A DNA stretch of 42,345 nt from Byssovorax sp. (lineage in GTDB: Bacteria > Myxococcota_A > Polyangia > Polyangiales > Polyangiaceae), in assembly GCA_025362495.1 (NCBI GenBank), contig JANYGI010000008.1, positions 1 through 42,345 on the forward strand, written 5' to 3'. The position numbers and the translations under genes were made by a program. The first letter of the stretch is position 1, and each line of letters begins with the position of its first letter. Positions 32,401 through 38,473 of this stretch are shown piece after piece. The notes under the pieces are model-generated. The model saw nothing but the letters and a program-made list of their open reading frames with translations. It made no database searches and was not told the DNA's origin.

Positions 32401-32419
32401 AAGGTCGTCGTCCACGCAT
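29411..32419 (-). CDS. Large FG-GAP/VCBS beta-propeller lipoprotein
   Basis: 1002-aa predicted lipoprotein (AALSC, lipid Cys20). Residues 30-120 form a cysteine-rich module including CGNGFIEPGEDCD, the repeat signature of myxobacterial surface proteins. The body shows repeated calcium-loop motifs of FG-GAP/VCBS repeats: GDFDGDGRKDIL (about 147), DVNSDGFTDV, DFNANGRADV, DFDGDLVGDLA, DVDGDGNQDIV, NADGNSNPEIV and DFDGDGVDDVAV (near 980). Seven or so repeats would make an integrin-like beta-propeller on the cell surface, a platform for ligand or partner binding. It is encoded between a membrane Ser/Thr kinase (29 bases upstream) and the TPR/PEGA protein (4-base overlap), so it may be the extracellular sensor for that kinase (inference). 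Confidence 0.88.
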   Translation of the reverse strand: MRGRRPFLLLPLLGVAALSCVDLPVIAENDCGNGFIEPGEDCDYFTPPKSAGTSTAATCNLPGTVDACHWRCASDVQCQTFPVVTTADPADAGKAPPAGGKVRDGSGWRCGTDHVCRQPQGDNRGKGPFFAPVTSLVGGNADQLFTGDFDGDGRKDILAMSEAGFALHYFGRDGAESKSITVPAAPEPPAIGKLTSSPADDFTVDVSRGTGVMRGGIGQTLDPLAYFSIDIAKRYGGSAPDDMRLFLFDAGSGPKPLVLANLDDVVQVIDASADAGNGVLGTTTGFGRKTLLGSVPVAFLKNQGDRQRFALAYEGTDSVFVVDITAPKPPQTSPLVVTKVALPAAFTVHGSAFFLDVNSDGFTDVIVGGARCKTVTLGMMPPQSLCDVADLAVAYGDGNGDFYAVEQTPMGWDPAAKSKSSLLVQTYPIEKPMQPPVLEADIGPHLPLSIGRLNTTDTTIDFVNAFGIYVSNASQLLQCDNTWNGYCRADGPSIGRLWSEARILDFNANGRADVAAISPGIRGIDFFNGTGSGVFNTFSLPTEGEPRGLVVGDFDGDLVGDLAFDSVVSEIDKVNKQMKLLDVHKLFVAFGSPSGAPSAPADMGEVPSLVRLAAGNVTSLGHDGSTDIVLISGVPAQFSVDPMGVETRTAPGSDWKIGLSLGNGYRQLTAPMVFFDDNSIALRGVPLVAAIGRFDGDDAKAPTASSTHPDIAQLITRRALSKKFDDAPSESPLCDYAAELWFLQATGEGTIEPPADSPRYAPISATPGGPLEPLLPIRRLVEAVPIDISGGAEEVVVAFPSFHNCRKELGKMDGYGELYLARFDASGQPTVTRIIESVGPKQFLVHLHVGDVDGDGNQDIVALKTTEDLDNVHPLSTSIVMLRGHGDGKFADAVEVPVDGFPVDFTLVNADGNSNPEIVVVAERKGAGEGAALFVVGWDPAPPDAAHPFKTLLSSASSTLAITGSVLEGPKAIVGGDFDGDGVDDVAVAVAGGVRLFQGVAR

Positions 32420-32448
32420 GCTCTGCTCTCCGCCAGGCCCGGAGGCCG

Positions 32449-34044
32449 TCAGTACTCGAGATCTCCGCCGCCCGGCTTCTTCTTCGTGGCGCCCGCGAGC
32501 TTCACCAGCGCCACGGCGACGTGGGCGTCGGTCGCGGGGGAGATCTCGACGTCTTGCGTCGCGTAGCCAGGAGCCTTGAAGGTGAGCTTCACCTTCTCGT
32601 CACTGCGCTTGAGGCGAAGGGGCTTTGCCGAGCTGCCGAGCCTGTCTTTGCCCAGATAGACGTCGACGTCTTTCGGCGTGGTCTCGAGGGTGAGCTCGAC
32701 CTCGGCCGGGAGCCCGCTGGGCGCCGGAACGACGGTGGCGGGCGGCGCGGCGACGAGCGGCGCAGAGGCGGTGACGCTCGCGGCGACAGCCGACGCGACG
32801 ACGGGGACCGGCGCCGGCGTGCCCGGGCGCAGGACGAACATGGTGGCGACCATCGCGCCGATCCCCGCGACCGCGGCCACGACAATCAGCGGTGTGCGCG
32901 ACGGAGCGGGCTTGTTCGCGCCGTCGGCGGCCGGGAGCGTGGGTGTGGCGTGGGCGCCCTGCACCATCGTGCGCGCGGTGGAGATCTCGTGCTCGGCCGG
33001 CGTGAGCGAGTTGCCCACGGTGCGCACCGAGCCGGTGCCGGGCGGCAGCGGATCCGGCTGCTTGCGCAACCCGGTCTTGACGTCGTAGCCCGCGCTCTGC
33101 GCCGCGGCGGCGAGCGCGTCGAGAGCTGCCGTGAGCGACTCCGGCCGCTTCGACGGGTCTTTCTCGAGCATGTGGAGCACGGGGTTGTCGAGCGCGGCGG
33201 GGAGATCCGGGCAGACCTCCGACACCCGCGGCGCGGGCGCGCTGGTCTGCTTCAGCAGCAGGTCCATCACGTCCTCGCCGTCGAACGGGAGGCGGCCCGT
33301 CAGCGTCTCGAAGACCACGATGCCGAACGAGTAGATGTCGGTGCGCTGATCGACGTTGCGCCCGCGGCACTGCTCCGGGGACATGTAGTGAGGCGTGCCC
33401 ATCGGCGCGCCGGTGCGGGTTTTGTGGCCGAGGCCCGCCTCGCCCATCAGCTTGGCGATGCCGAAATCGAGCAGCTTGGGGAAGACGTTACCGTCGTCTT
33501 CCATGACCAGGAACACGTTCTCGGGCTTGAGATCGCGGTGCGCGATGCCGGCCGCGTGGGCCGCGCCGAGAGCCCGGGCGATGCCGCGGAGGATCGGCAT
33601 CGCGTCCTCGGGGGCGAGGCGGCCCTTCTGCTTGAGGTAGGCGTCGAACGTCATCCCGTCGAGCAGCTCCATCACGTAGTACTGCCGGCTGTCCTCGAGC
33701 TGGCCGAACGAGAAGATGTCGATGATGTTGCGGTTCCTGATCTGGTTGACCGCGCGCGCCTCGGCGATGAAGCGCGACACCATCTGCGGGTTCGACGAGT
33801 ACTGGCGGTTCAGGACCTTGATCGCCGCGGCCTTGCCGATCAGCGGGTGAACGGCGCGATACACTGTGCCGAAGCCGCCCTCGCCGATCTTGCCCTCGAT
33901 GACGTATTCGCCGACGACGAAGCCCGCGGGGAGATCGGGATCGACGCCCGCGAACGCCTCGTCGGGGAGGAGCGTGGTCCCGTCCGCAGCACAGACTTTG
34001 TGCTCGTTCGGGTACGTGATCCGGCAGGTGGGGCAGGTGGCCAT
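32449..34044 (-). CDS. Receptor-type Ser/Thr protein kinase with N-terminal Cys motif, TM helix and PEGA-like tail
   Basis: 531 aa. An N-terminal CPTC (4-7) with a later Cys18 resembles half a zinc ribbon. The kinase domain (about 46-315) is fully active-looking: GEGGFGTVY loop, AIKVL with Lys76, HRDLKPEN with His169 to Asn176, DFG 193-195, SPE 222-224, DIYSFG. A Thr/Pro linker, one TM helix (about 385-405) and a C-terminal PEGA-like domain (about 448-520; EVELTLETTPKDVDVYLGKDRLG) follow. Transmembrane kinases with extracytoplasmic PEGA domains are common in myxobacteria. It heads the operon with the FG-GAP and TPR/PEGA genes. Compare the predicted pseudokinase at 3785-5944, which shares the layout but lacks catalytic residues. 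Confidence 0.95.
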   Translation of the reverse strand: MATCPTCRITYPNEHKVCAADGTTLLPDEAFAGVDPDLPAGFVVGEYVIEGKIGEGGFGTVYRAVHPLIGKAAAIKVLNRQYSSNPQMVSRFIAEARAVNQIRNRNIIDIFSFGQLEDSRQYYVMELLDGMTFDAYLKQKGRLAPEDAMPILRGIARALGAAHAAGIAHRDLKPENVFLVMEDDGNVFPKLLDFGIAKLMGEAGLGHKTRTGAPMGTPHYMSPEQCRGRNVDQRTDIYSFGIVVFETLTGRLPFDGEDVMDLLLKQTSAPAPRVSEVCPDLPAALDNPVLHMLEKDPSKRPESLTAALDALAAAAQSAGYDVKTGLRKQPDPLPPGTGSVRTVGNSLTPAEHEISTARTMVQGAHATPTLPAADGANKPAPSRTPLIVVAAVAGIGAMVATMFVLRPGTPAPVPVVASAVAASVTASAPLVAAPPATVVPAPSGLPAEVELTLETTPKDVDVYLGKDRLGSSAKPLRLKRSDEKVKLTFKAPGYATQDVEISPATDAHVAVALVKLAGATKKKPGGGDLEY

Positions 34045-34271
34045 GGTGCGAAGGAAGGGCGCCCGGATCGGTCCGCCGAGGGGCTCCGGCGGCAGCCTAC
34101 ACGAGGGCGCGGAGGGCAGACCAGCAAGACGAAGACCACCGCAGCGAGAAGGTCGAAGAGCGCAGCGGGGCGCGGGATCGCGATCGACGGGCGGCGAGCA
34201 GGCGCCTGGGCGTGGCGCCGGCGCTACGCACCGCCGTTGACGACGCGGGTCCCGTCCGGCCCGGGATCGTT

Positions 34272-34277
34272 TACAAT
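34272..34277 (+). promoter_or_regulatory. -10-like TACAAT directly before a GTG start
   Basis: TACAAT, one mismatch to TATAAT, ends 6 bases before the GTG start at 34284. With initiation about 6-7 bases after a -10 element, the transcript would begin at or next to the start codon. No -35 with normal spacing was found; a TTGACG at 34236 is too far (30 bases). Confidence 0.35.
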
Positions 34278-34283
34278 CGTCGG

Positions 34284-34934
34284 GTGACGAAGCTCTGGCC
34301 GGTGACGCTCGTGGTGGTCCTCTCCGCCCTCGTCCCCTGCCCTGCCCGGGCCGACGACGGCGTGAGCTGGGCTACCACGCAGGCCGTGGAGCTGACGCGG
34401 CAAGGCCACGAACACGCCGGGCGCGGAGAGACCGAGACGGCGATCCGGCGGTATCTCGATGCCATCAAGCTCGATCCCACGTACGGAGCGGCGTACCTGA
34501 GCCTGGGGGCTTTGCAGGAGGCCGCGGGGGATCCGCGGGAGGCCGAGAAGACGTACTCGACCGGGCTCGATCACGTGACCGGGTTCGGTGAGGGGCACCG
34601 GGCGCGGGCGCGGCTGCGGATCCGGCAGCAGAGGGGGAGTGAGGCTGTCGCGGATCTGGAAGCGGCGGTGGGGTATCAGGCCGGGGATGTGGGCGTGCTG
34701 CGGGAGCTGGCGAGTGCGTACGTGGGGATCGGGGCGCTGCCGGCCGCGCTCGGCGTGATGCGGAGGGTGGTATCGGCGTCGGAGGCGGCGGGGGAAGCGA
34801 AGAACGCGGCCGAAGCGAAGGTGAGCGCGCGGGCGCTGTCGCTGCTGGTGGGGGCGGTGGATCCGGTGGCGGCGGGCGGGGTCGGGCGAGGCGCGGTGAG
34901 AAGCGCTCTAGCGACGACGATGCGACGGCGTTGA
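34284..34934 (+). CDS. Exported TPR-repeat protein
   Basis: 216 aa. The signal peptide (VTKLWPVTLVVVLSALVPCPARA) is followed by tandem TPR motifs: ELTRQGHEHAGRGETETAIRRYLDAIKLDP, then YGAAYLSLGALQEAAGDPREAEKTYSTGL, and further degenerate helices. Such proteins usually form scaffolds for other proteins. GTG at 34284 is preferred because the signal starts there; an ATG 72 bases earlier would hide the signal. The Cys in LVPCPARA could suggest a lipoprotein, but PARA-DD looks like a signal peptidase I site. Its 3' part is very G-rich and less conserved looking. It is divergent from the receptor kinase. Confidence 0.78.
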   Translation: MTKLWPVTLVVVLSALVPCPARADDGVSWATTQAVELTRQGHEHAGRGETETAIRRYLDAIKLDPTYGAAYLSLGALQEAAGDPREAEKTYSTGLDHVTGFGEGHRARARLRIRQQRGSEAVADLEAAVGYQAGDVGVLRELASAYVGIGALPAALGVMRRVVSASEAAGEAKNAAEAKVSARALSLLVGAVDPVAAGGVGRGAVRSALATTMRRR

Positions 34935-34939
34935 GCGAC

Positions 34940-35140
34940 TCAGTCTGAAAAGCCTCGCAAAGCCTTCTCGACCAAAGGCACCCATCGCTGCTGTTGTTCA
35001 TACGTGAGACGCGAAGTCTCATTCAGCTTTACCAAGATGGTGTGAGCACGACCCAGCAAATCGCGCGCTTCGTTACAAAACTTCGGGGAGCTTGCATCGG
35101 GGGTGCGAGGGCCATCGCAGAGCGCTGGGAGGATTCCCAT
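34940..35140 (-). CDS. Short hypothetical protein or 3' remnant of a larger gene
   Basis: 66 aa if the ATG at 35140 is used. The frame stays open much further upstream, but that part translates to Arg/Gly-rich sequence and holds a repeat array. The C-terminal stretch EARDLLGRAHTILVKLNETSRL and YEQQQRWVPLVEKALRG reads like a real amphipathic helical domain. Codon choice is unlike the neighbours (many A/T third positions), suggesting either foreign origin or decay. No ribosome binding site is visible. A truncated gene remnant is at least as likely as a working small gene. Confidence 0.3.
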   Translation of the reverse strand: MGILPALCDGPRTPDASSPKFCNEARDLLGRAHTILVKLNETSRLTYEQQQRWVPLVEKALRGFSD

Positions 35141-35886
35141 CAAGCTGCGCGCACGAGAAGGGCTGTAGAAGCCCCTTCGAGAGAGGGCGCTAACAGCACC
35201 TTCATGTGCTCGACCACAGCGCCGGCATCGATCACGTTCGTCACGCTGCTTCTCTCCGCATCGCTCTTCGAGCGGCGCACCATAGCCGATACGGCGAACG
35301 CTCACGGAGATCATCCGCACCTCGCCGAGGCGGGGGCGCGGCTGCGATCTTCCGCCAGTCCGCGTCGCACGGGGTGCACGAACATCCGAGCGAACCGCTC
35401 CGCGGTCGCTCACGCCCGAGACCCTCGATCCTGGCGCGGTCCGTCGCTGACTCACTCCCCGCCACCGCAGGCCGCGGAGCCCGGTCCCGCCGCATGCGCT
35501 GGCTCCCGCCGCCTCGACGCACCCCCCGTCGGCGACCGCCACTCCATCCCGAAGGTCCGGCGGAAGCTCCGTCGGCGCCTCGCGCGGTGCTCCGCGCACC
35601 GGGAGAAGCCTCGTCGGCGCCGGTCGCCGACGCCCGCCACGCCGGCGGAACCCACGTCGGCGACCGCCCCACGTCACCGCCATCGCCGGGAGCCGCCGTC
35701 GGCAACCAACCGCCCTTCCCGGGCCTCTTGCTGTCCCGGATCCCTCATCGGCGCCGGGTGCTCGCAGAAGCCTACGGCTCGCCATCACCGCAATAGATGC
35801 ATAATTCTGAATACTTGCAAACAATCGGAGGCGCTTCTCATCCCACCCTTGAACTACAAACGCCACACCCGATAGCTTGCCCCACC
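35141..35886. other. Gene-poor stretch with degenerate tandem repeats
   Basis: About 750 bases without a convincing gene. The left part has lower GC than the surroundings. From 35364 the region consists of about ten diverged ~42-base units (listed separately). The right end (35797-35830) is A/T-rich and could hold the promoter of the gene at 35887; CATAAT at 35800-35805 is a weak -10 candidate. Confidence 0.5.
35364..35783. repeat. Degenerate ~42-bp tandem repeat array, about ten units
   Basis: Units begin with GTCG(G/C)(C/T/A)... at 35364, 35405, 35443, 35484 (here GTCCCG), 35528, 35571, 35613, 35656, 35698 and 35747 (ATCGGCG). The spacings are 41, 38, 41, 44, 43, 42, 43, 42 and 49. The five best units start GTCGGCG(A/C)CC or close and end with CCGG followed by a GAAGCCTC-like tail. 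Most spacings are not multiples of three, so this is not a protein repeat. The match is by eye; the first units are weak. Confidence 0.5.
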
Positions 35887-36771
35887 ATGCCCGCACCTAC
35901 TCTCACCGCTGACTCCTCCCTCACCTTCCTCCTCGACGAGGCCATCTACACCCACGCTCGCGCCAAGGCTCACCCACTCGCCGTCGCACTCGCCGCGGAC
36001 TTCGACAATTTCTTCGTCGACTGGAAGATCGTCAACGAGCAGGAGATCAACTTCCACACGAGCATCATCCAGCACAACGCCCTCATCGCCGCGTGCGACG
36101 ACGAGCTCGATTCGCTGGTGGACGCGGTCCAGCAAGCCGTTCTGCTCGAAACGAAGAACGACCGCAAAGCCCCGCTGTTCCTCCTCTACTTCGGCGCCAA
36201 GCGCCCTCACGAGCTGAAGCGCCCCGTCCTCGGAGGTCAGCTCGAGACGATGCGCGGGTGGATCTCCTCCCTCCTGGCCTCCTCCAATCCGGTGCTCGGC
36301 TCGCTCGGCGCAAAGGTAGGGCAGAAGGTCGCTGCAGCAGACGCCGCCGTCGCGTCGCAGGCCAAAGCCGAGCAGCAGAATCGCGACTTCCGCACCATCG
36401 GCGCTCGCAAAGCGCTGCTCGACAGCCTGAACGCGCTCCGCAAAGCCATCTATGGAAAGCTCTCCGAGCTGCCCCACGCCACCCCGGCGGAGCATTTGCC
36501 GGCCACCTTCGCCGAGCCGTTCTTTCGCCACGACAGCGGCGGCAAGAGCGGTCCGCTCACGTCCGCCGAGCTGGGCACGCAGGTGGAGGCACTGAAAACG
36601 CAGCTCGCCGTGGCAGAGGCGCAGCTCGCCAAGGCGCTCGCGGATGACGCGGTCGTTGCCAAGGCAAAATCGGACTCCGACGCGGCGGCGTCTGCGCTGG
36701 CGCAAGCCGAGAAAGAAGCCGCCGACGCTCTGGCCAGGGTCGCGGCGCTCAAGGCCAAGAAGAAGAGTTGA
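35887..36771 (+). CDS. Hypothetical protein with C-terminal coiled coil
   Basis: 294 aa, family not recognised. Residues 1-215 look like a globular helical domain (LTFLLDEAIYTHARAKAHPLAVALAADFDNF, ACDDELDSLVDAVQQAVLLE, LFLLYFGAKRPHELKRPVLGGQLETM). Residues about 230-294 are a strongly Ala/Lys/Glu heptad coiled coil (LGTQVEALKTQLAVAEAQLAKAL, ASALAQAEKEAADALARVAALK). There is no signal peptide or membrane helix. ATG at 35887 follows no clear Shine-Dalgarno sequence. Codon use matches the genome, so it is native and probably expressed. A structural or partner-binding role is the most that can be said. Confidence 0.75.
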   Translation: MPAPTLTADSSLTFLLDEAIYTHARAKAHPLAVALAADFDNFFVDWKIVNEQEINFHTSIIQHNALIAACDDELDSLVDAVQQAVLLETKNDRKAPLFLLYFGAKRPHELKRPVLGGQLETMRGWISSLLASSNPVLGSLGAKVGQKVAAADAAVASQAKAEQQNRDFRTIGARKALLDSLNALRKAIYGKLSELPHATPAEHLPATFAEPFFRHDSGGKSGPLTSAELGTQVEALKTQLAVAEAQLAKALADDAVVAKAKSDSDAAASALAQAEKEAADALARVAALKAKKKS

Positions 36772-37079
36772 TCTCGCTCGCGCCGCCGCGCTCGGTCATG
36801 CGCCCTGCTCTTCCGCTCGCTGCGGGGATCACGCGGCGGCAGCACGACGCGAAACGCATGCGGGTCCCGCTTGCCCTGAGGATCTCGGGCGGTCCGCATA
36901 CGTGATCCGGACACGTCTTTCGTCTTCGTCTCTCGTCCTCGTGCTTGTCTTACGTGCACGTGGACGAGCACGAAGACGAGGGACGAGGGACGAGGGACAA
37001 TGTTGACACGAGACGCGTATTGAGATCGTTCGGGAATCGCTCAAATGACCACCGGGCGAAGAGCCCTCGAGAGGGATCC
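36772..37079. other. Intergenic region with a large hairpin and GAGGGAC repeats
   Basis: 308 bases, no gene. It holds the inverted repeat at 36928-36984 and three tandem copies of ACGAGGG-type heptamers (about 36975-36998). A GAGAGGG Shine-Dalgarno sequence for the next gene is at its right end. Confidence 0.5.
36928..36984. repeat. 22-bp imperfect inverted repeat with palindromic loop
   Basis: GTCTCTCGTCCTCGTGC... (36928-36949) and GACGAGCACGAAGACGAGG... (36963-36984) pair with three mismatches out of 22. The 13-base loop itself contains the palindrome ACGTGCACGT. GACGAGGGACGAGGGAC repeats follow on the right. It lies about 157 bases after the stop of the coiled-coil gene and could act as a 3' extragenic element. 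Confidence 0.6.
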
Positions 37080-37316
37080 ATGTCTGCATTCGTCATCGGC
37101 ACTCCGGCTCCCGAAGGGATCGACTCGAAAATCTACCGCGTCCGCATCGTCGTGGATCGCGTCGACGGCGCCGAGCTGACGCCGGAAGATCTGGAGCGCA
37201 TCGAGGGCGCGTATCCGAGCAGGCCCGGCAAGGCCGCAAAGCCACGCTTCAAAGCACCGATGCCGTCGGCGACGCGAAAACGCAAGGCGACCCGCAAGCC
37301 GGGGCGGGCGGCCTGA
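37080..37316 (+). CDS. Small hypothetical protein with basic tail
   Basis: 78 aa. The first ~50 residues look like a small folded domain (SKIYRVRIVVDRVDGAELTPEDLERIEGAYP). The last ~28 are very basic and Pro/Ala-rich (RKRKATRKPGRAA), as in DNA- or RNA-binding tails. GAGAGGG lies 5 bases before the ATG, a good ribosome binding site. The family is not recognised. Nucleic-acid binding is only a guess from the tail. Confidence 0.6.
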   Translation: MSAFVIGTPAPEGIDSKIYRVRIVVDRVDGAELTPEDLERIEGAYPSRPGKAAKPRFKAPMPSATRKRKATRKPGRAA

Positions 37317-37356
37317 GGGCGTTCGGGGGAGCGAGGACAGCTCCGTCTGTTCCCGC

Positions 37357-38070
37357 TCAGCTCGCGGGAGCAGGCGCCGGCGCGGGCTCGGGAGCTCCGA
37401 TCCTTCCGAACGCGAGAGGCCATAGCCCATTGGCACCGTTCACCACGAGCACGGCCTCGCGCGACAGCCACCCTCGCGCGTGGAGCATCAGAGAGCCGAG
37501 CAGCACGGCATGGACGACGCCCCCTGTCGCCACGATCCGCGGGATCTGCCGCCGCTCGACGACTCCCGCCTTCAGCACGGTGTGAAGCATCCAGGCGCTC
37601 ATCGGCGCGAACAGGATCACGCTCGTGAGCACACCGGGGTTGTAGGCGCCACGCGTGATCGCCGAGGCCACGTGGGTGAAGGCGTTGACGAGCGGAATGC
37701 CCCACGCGCACGCGGCGACGAGCGGCCGCCGGCGACGAAACGCCACACAGAGCGCGAACGCGATCTGGCAGCCGACGGCGTTGACGGCAAAGATGAACGC
37801 CGGATCCGCGGGGCAGCCGCCGGGATCGCCCGCGTGGCCGAGCACGGCGCAGAGATCGCCGAGGAACGCGTAGCGGCGGCCGAGCAGATCGCGGCCGTGC
37901 TCCTCGAACTGGTGCACGAGGTACATCGGCCACAGCAGCGGGAGCACGAAGGCCGGATCACGCAGGAGCGGCGGCGCGTCGGCCGCGCGGCGCTCGAGGG
38001 CGAACGCCACGAGCAGCAGCGGCGCGACGCAGAGGCCGAGGTACGGCCAGTCGAAGAGAATGGCACCCAT
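37357..38070 (-). CDS. HXXEE domain membrane protein
   Basis: 237 aa, polytopic. The signature HQFEEH (in MYLVHQFEEHGRD) is the HXXEE motif, and NAFTHVASAITRGAYNPGVLTS fits the family's second conserved block. About six hydrophobic helices are visible (for example YLGLCVAPLLLVAFAL, FVLPLLWPMYLVHQF, CQIAFALCVAF, SVILFAPMSAWML, VHAVLLGSLML). The His/Glu cluster may bind metal in or near the membrane; no function is established. It ends with a Pro/Ala-rich tail. The gene runs toward 37316 with 40 bases between convergent stops. Confidence 0.85.
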   Translation of the reverse strand: MGAILFDWPYLGLCVAPLLLVAFALERRAADAPPLLRDPAFVLPLLWPMYLVHQFEEHGRDLLGRRYAFLGDLCAVLGHAGDPGGCPADPAFIFAVNAVGCQIAFALCVAFRRRRPLVAACAWGIPLVNAFTHVASAITRGAYNPGVLTSVILFAPMSAWMLHTVLKAGVVERRQIPRIVATGGVVHAVLLGSLMLHARGWLSREAVLVVNGANGLWPLAFGRIGAPEPAPAPAPAS

Positions 38071-38100
38071 CGAGGGGAGCGTAACGCGAGCGCGAGGACG

Positions 38101-38334
38101 TCAGGCAAACGTATCGAGCAGCGTACCGACCATGTCCGAGGCGGCGCGCGCGACCTTCACCGATGCGGCCATCTCGATCGGCGCCGTGGCGACGGCGACC
38201 ATCGCCGTCACGGGATCTCCATCCGCCCCGGGAACCGAGCCGCGCGCGATCTGGCTCGCCGCGGCGTCGAGGTGCTGTTCGGCCCGGTGCATCCCTGTCA
38301 ACGCCGACGACATCGCATCCATCGTGCTGTCCAT
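38101..38334 (-). CDS. Small flagellar-rod-like protein (FlgC/FlgG terminal motifs)
   Basis: 77 aa if ATG 38334 is used; GTG at 38403 is an alternative start. The N-terminus AMSSALTGMHRAEQHLDAAASQIARG matches the FlgC/FlgG/FlgE rod-hook N-terminal motif (usually ALSGLRAAQTRLDxxANNIAN). The C-terminus ASVKVARAASDMVGTLLDTF matches the flagellar rod C-terminal domain (usually ANVKVLKTADEMLGTLLDI). The middle rod domains are absent, so the two helices that pair in rods are joined by a short linker. Such ~100-aa proteins occur singly in many bacteria without nearby flagellar genes; function is unknown. No flagellar gene lies in this window. Confidence 0.65.
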   Translation of the reverse strand: MDSTMDAMSSALTGMHRAEQHLDAAASQIARGSVPGADGDPVTAMVAVATAPIEMAASVKVARAASDMVGTLLDTFA

Positions 38335-38473
38335 CGGCGGGTCCGCGCGAGGCTTGAGCAAGGAGGCCTCTCCGGGCTCGGCCGGCTGACCCGTCTCAGC
38401 CACGGCTGCGCCCGTTTTCCCCCGCTTCCCCTCGCAAGCTGCACGCTCTTCGATGCTAGTCTGCGCGCCCTCG

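Noticed and set aside
35364-35783. Could the tandem array be a CRISPR?
   Set aside because: Units are too diverged and there are no unique spacers between identical repeats; no cas genes nearby.
34994-35875. Overlapping open frames of nearly 300 codons on both strands in the repeat region
   Set aside because: Arg- and Pro-rich translations, no ribosome binding site, and a ~42-base periodicity not in multiples of three argue against coding.
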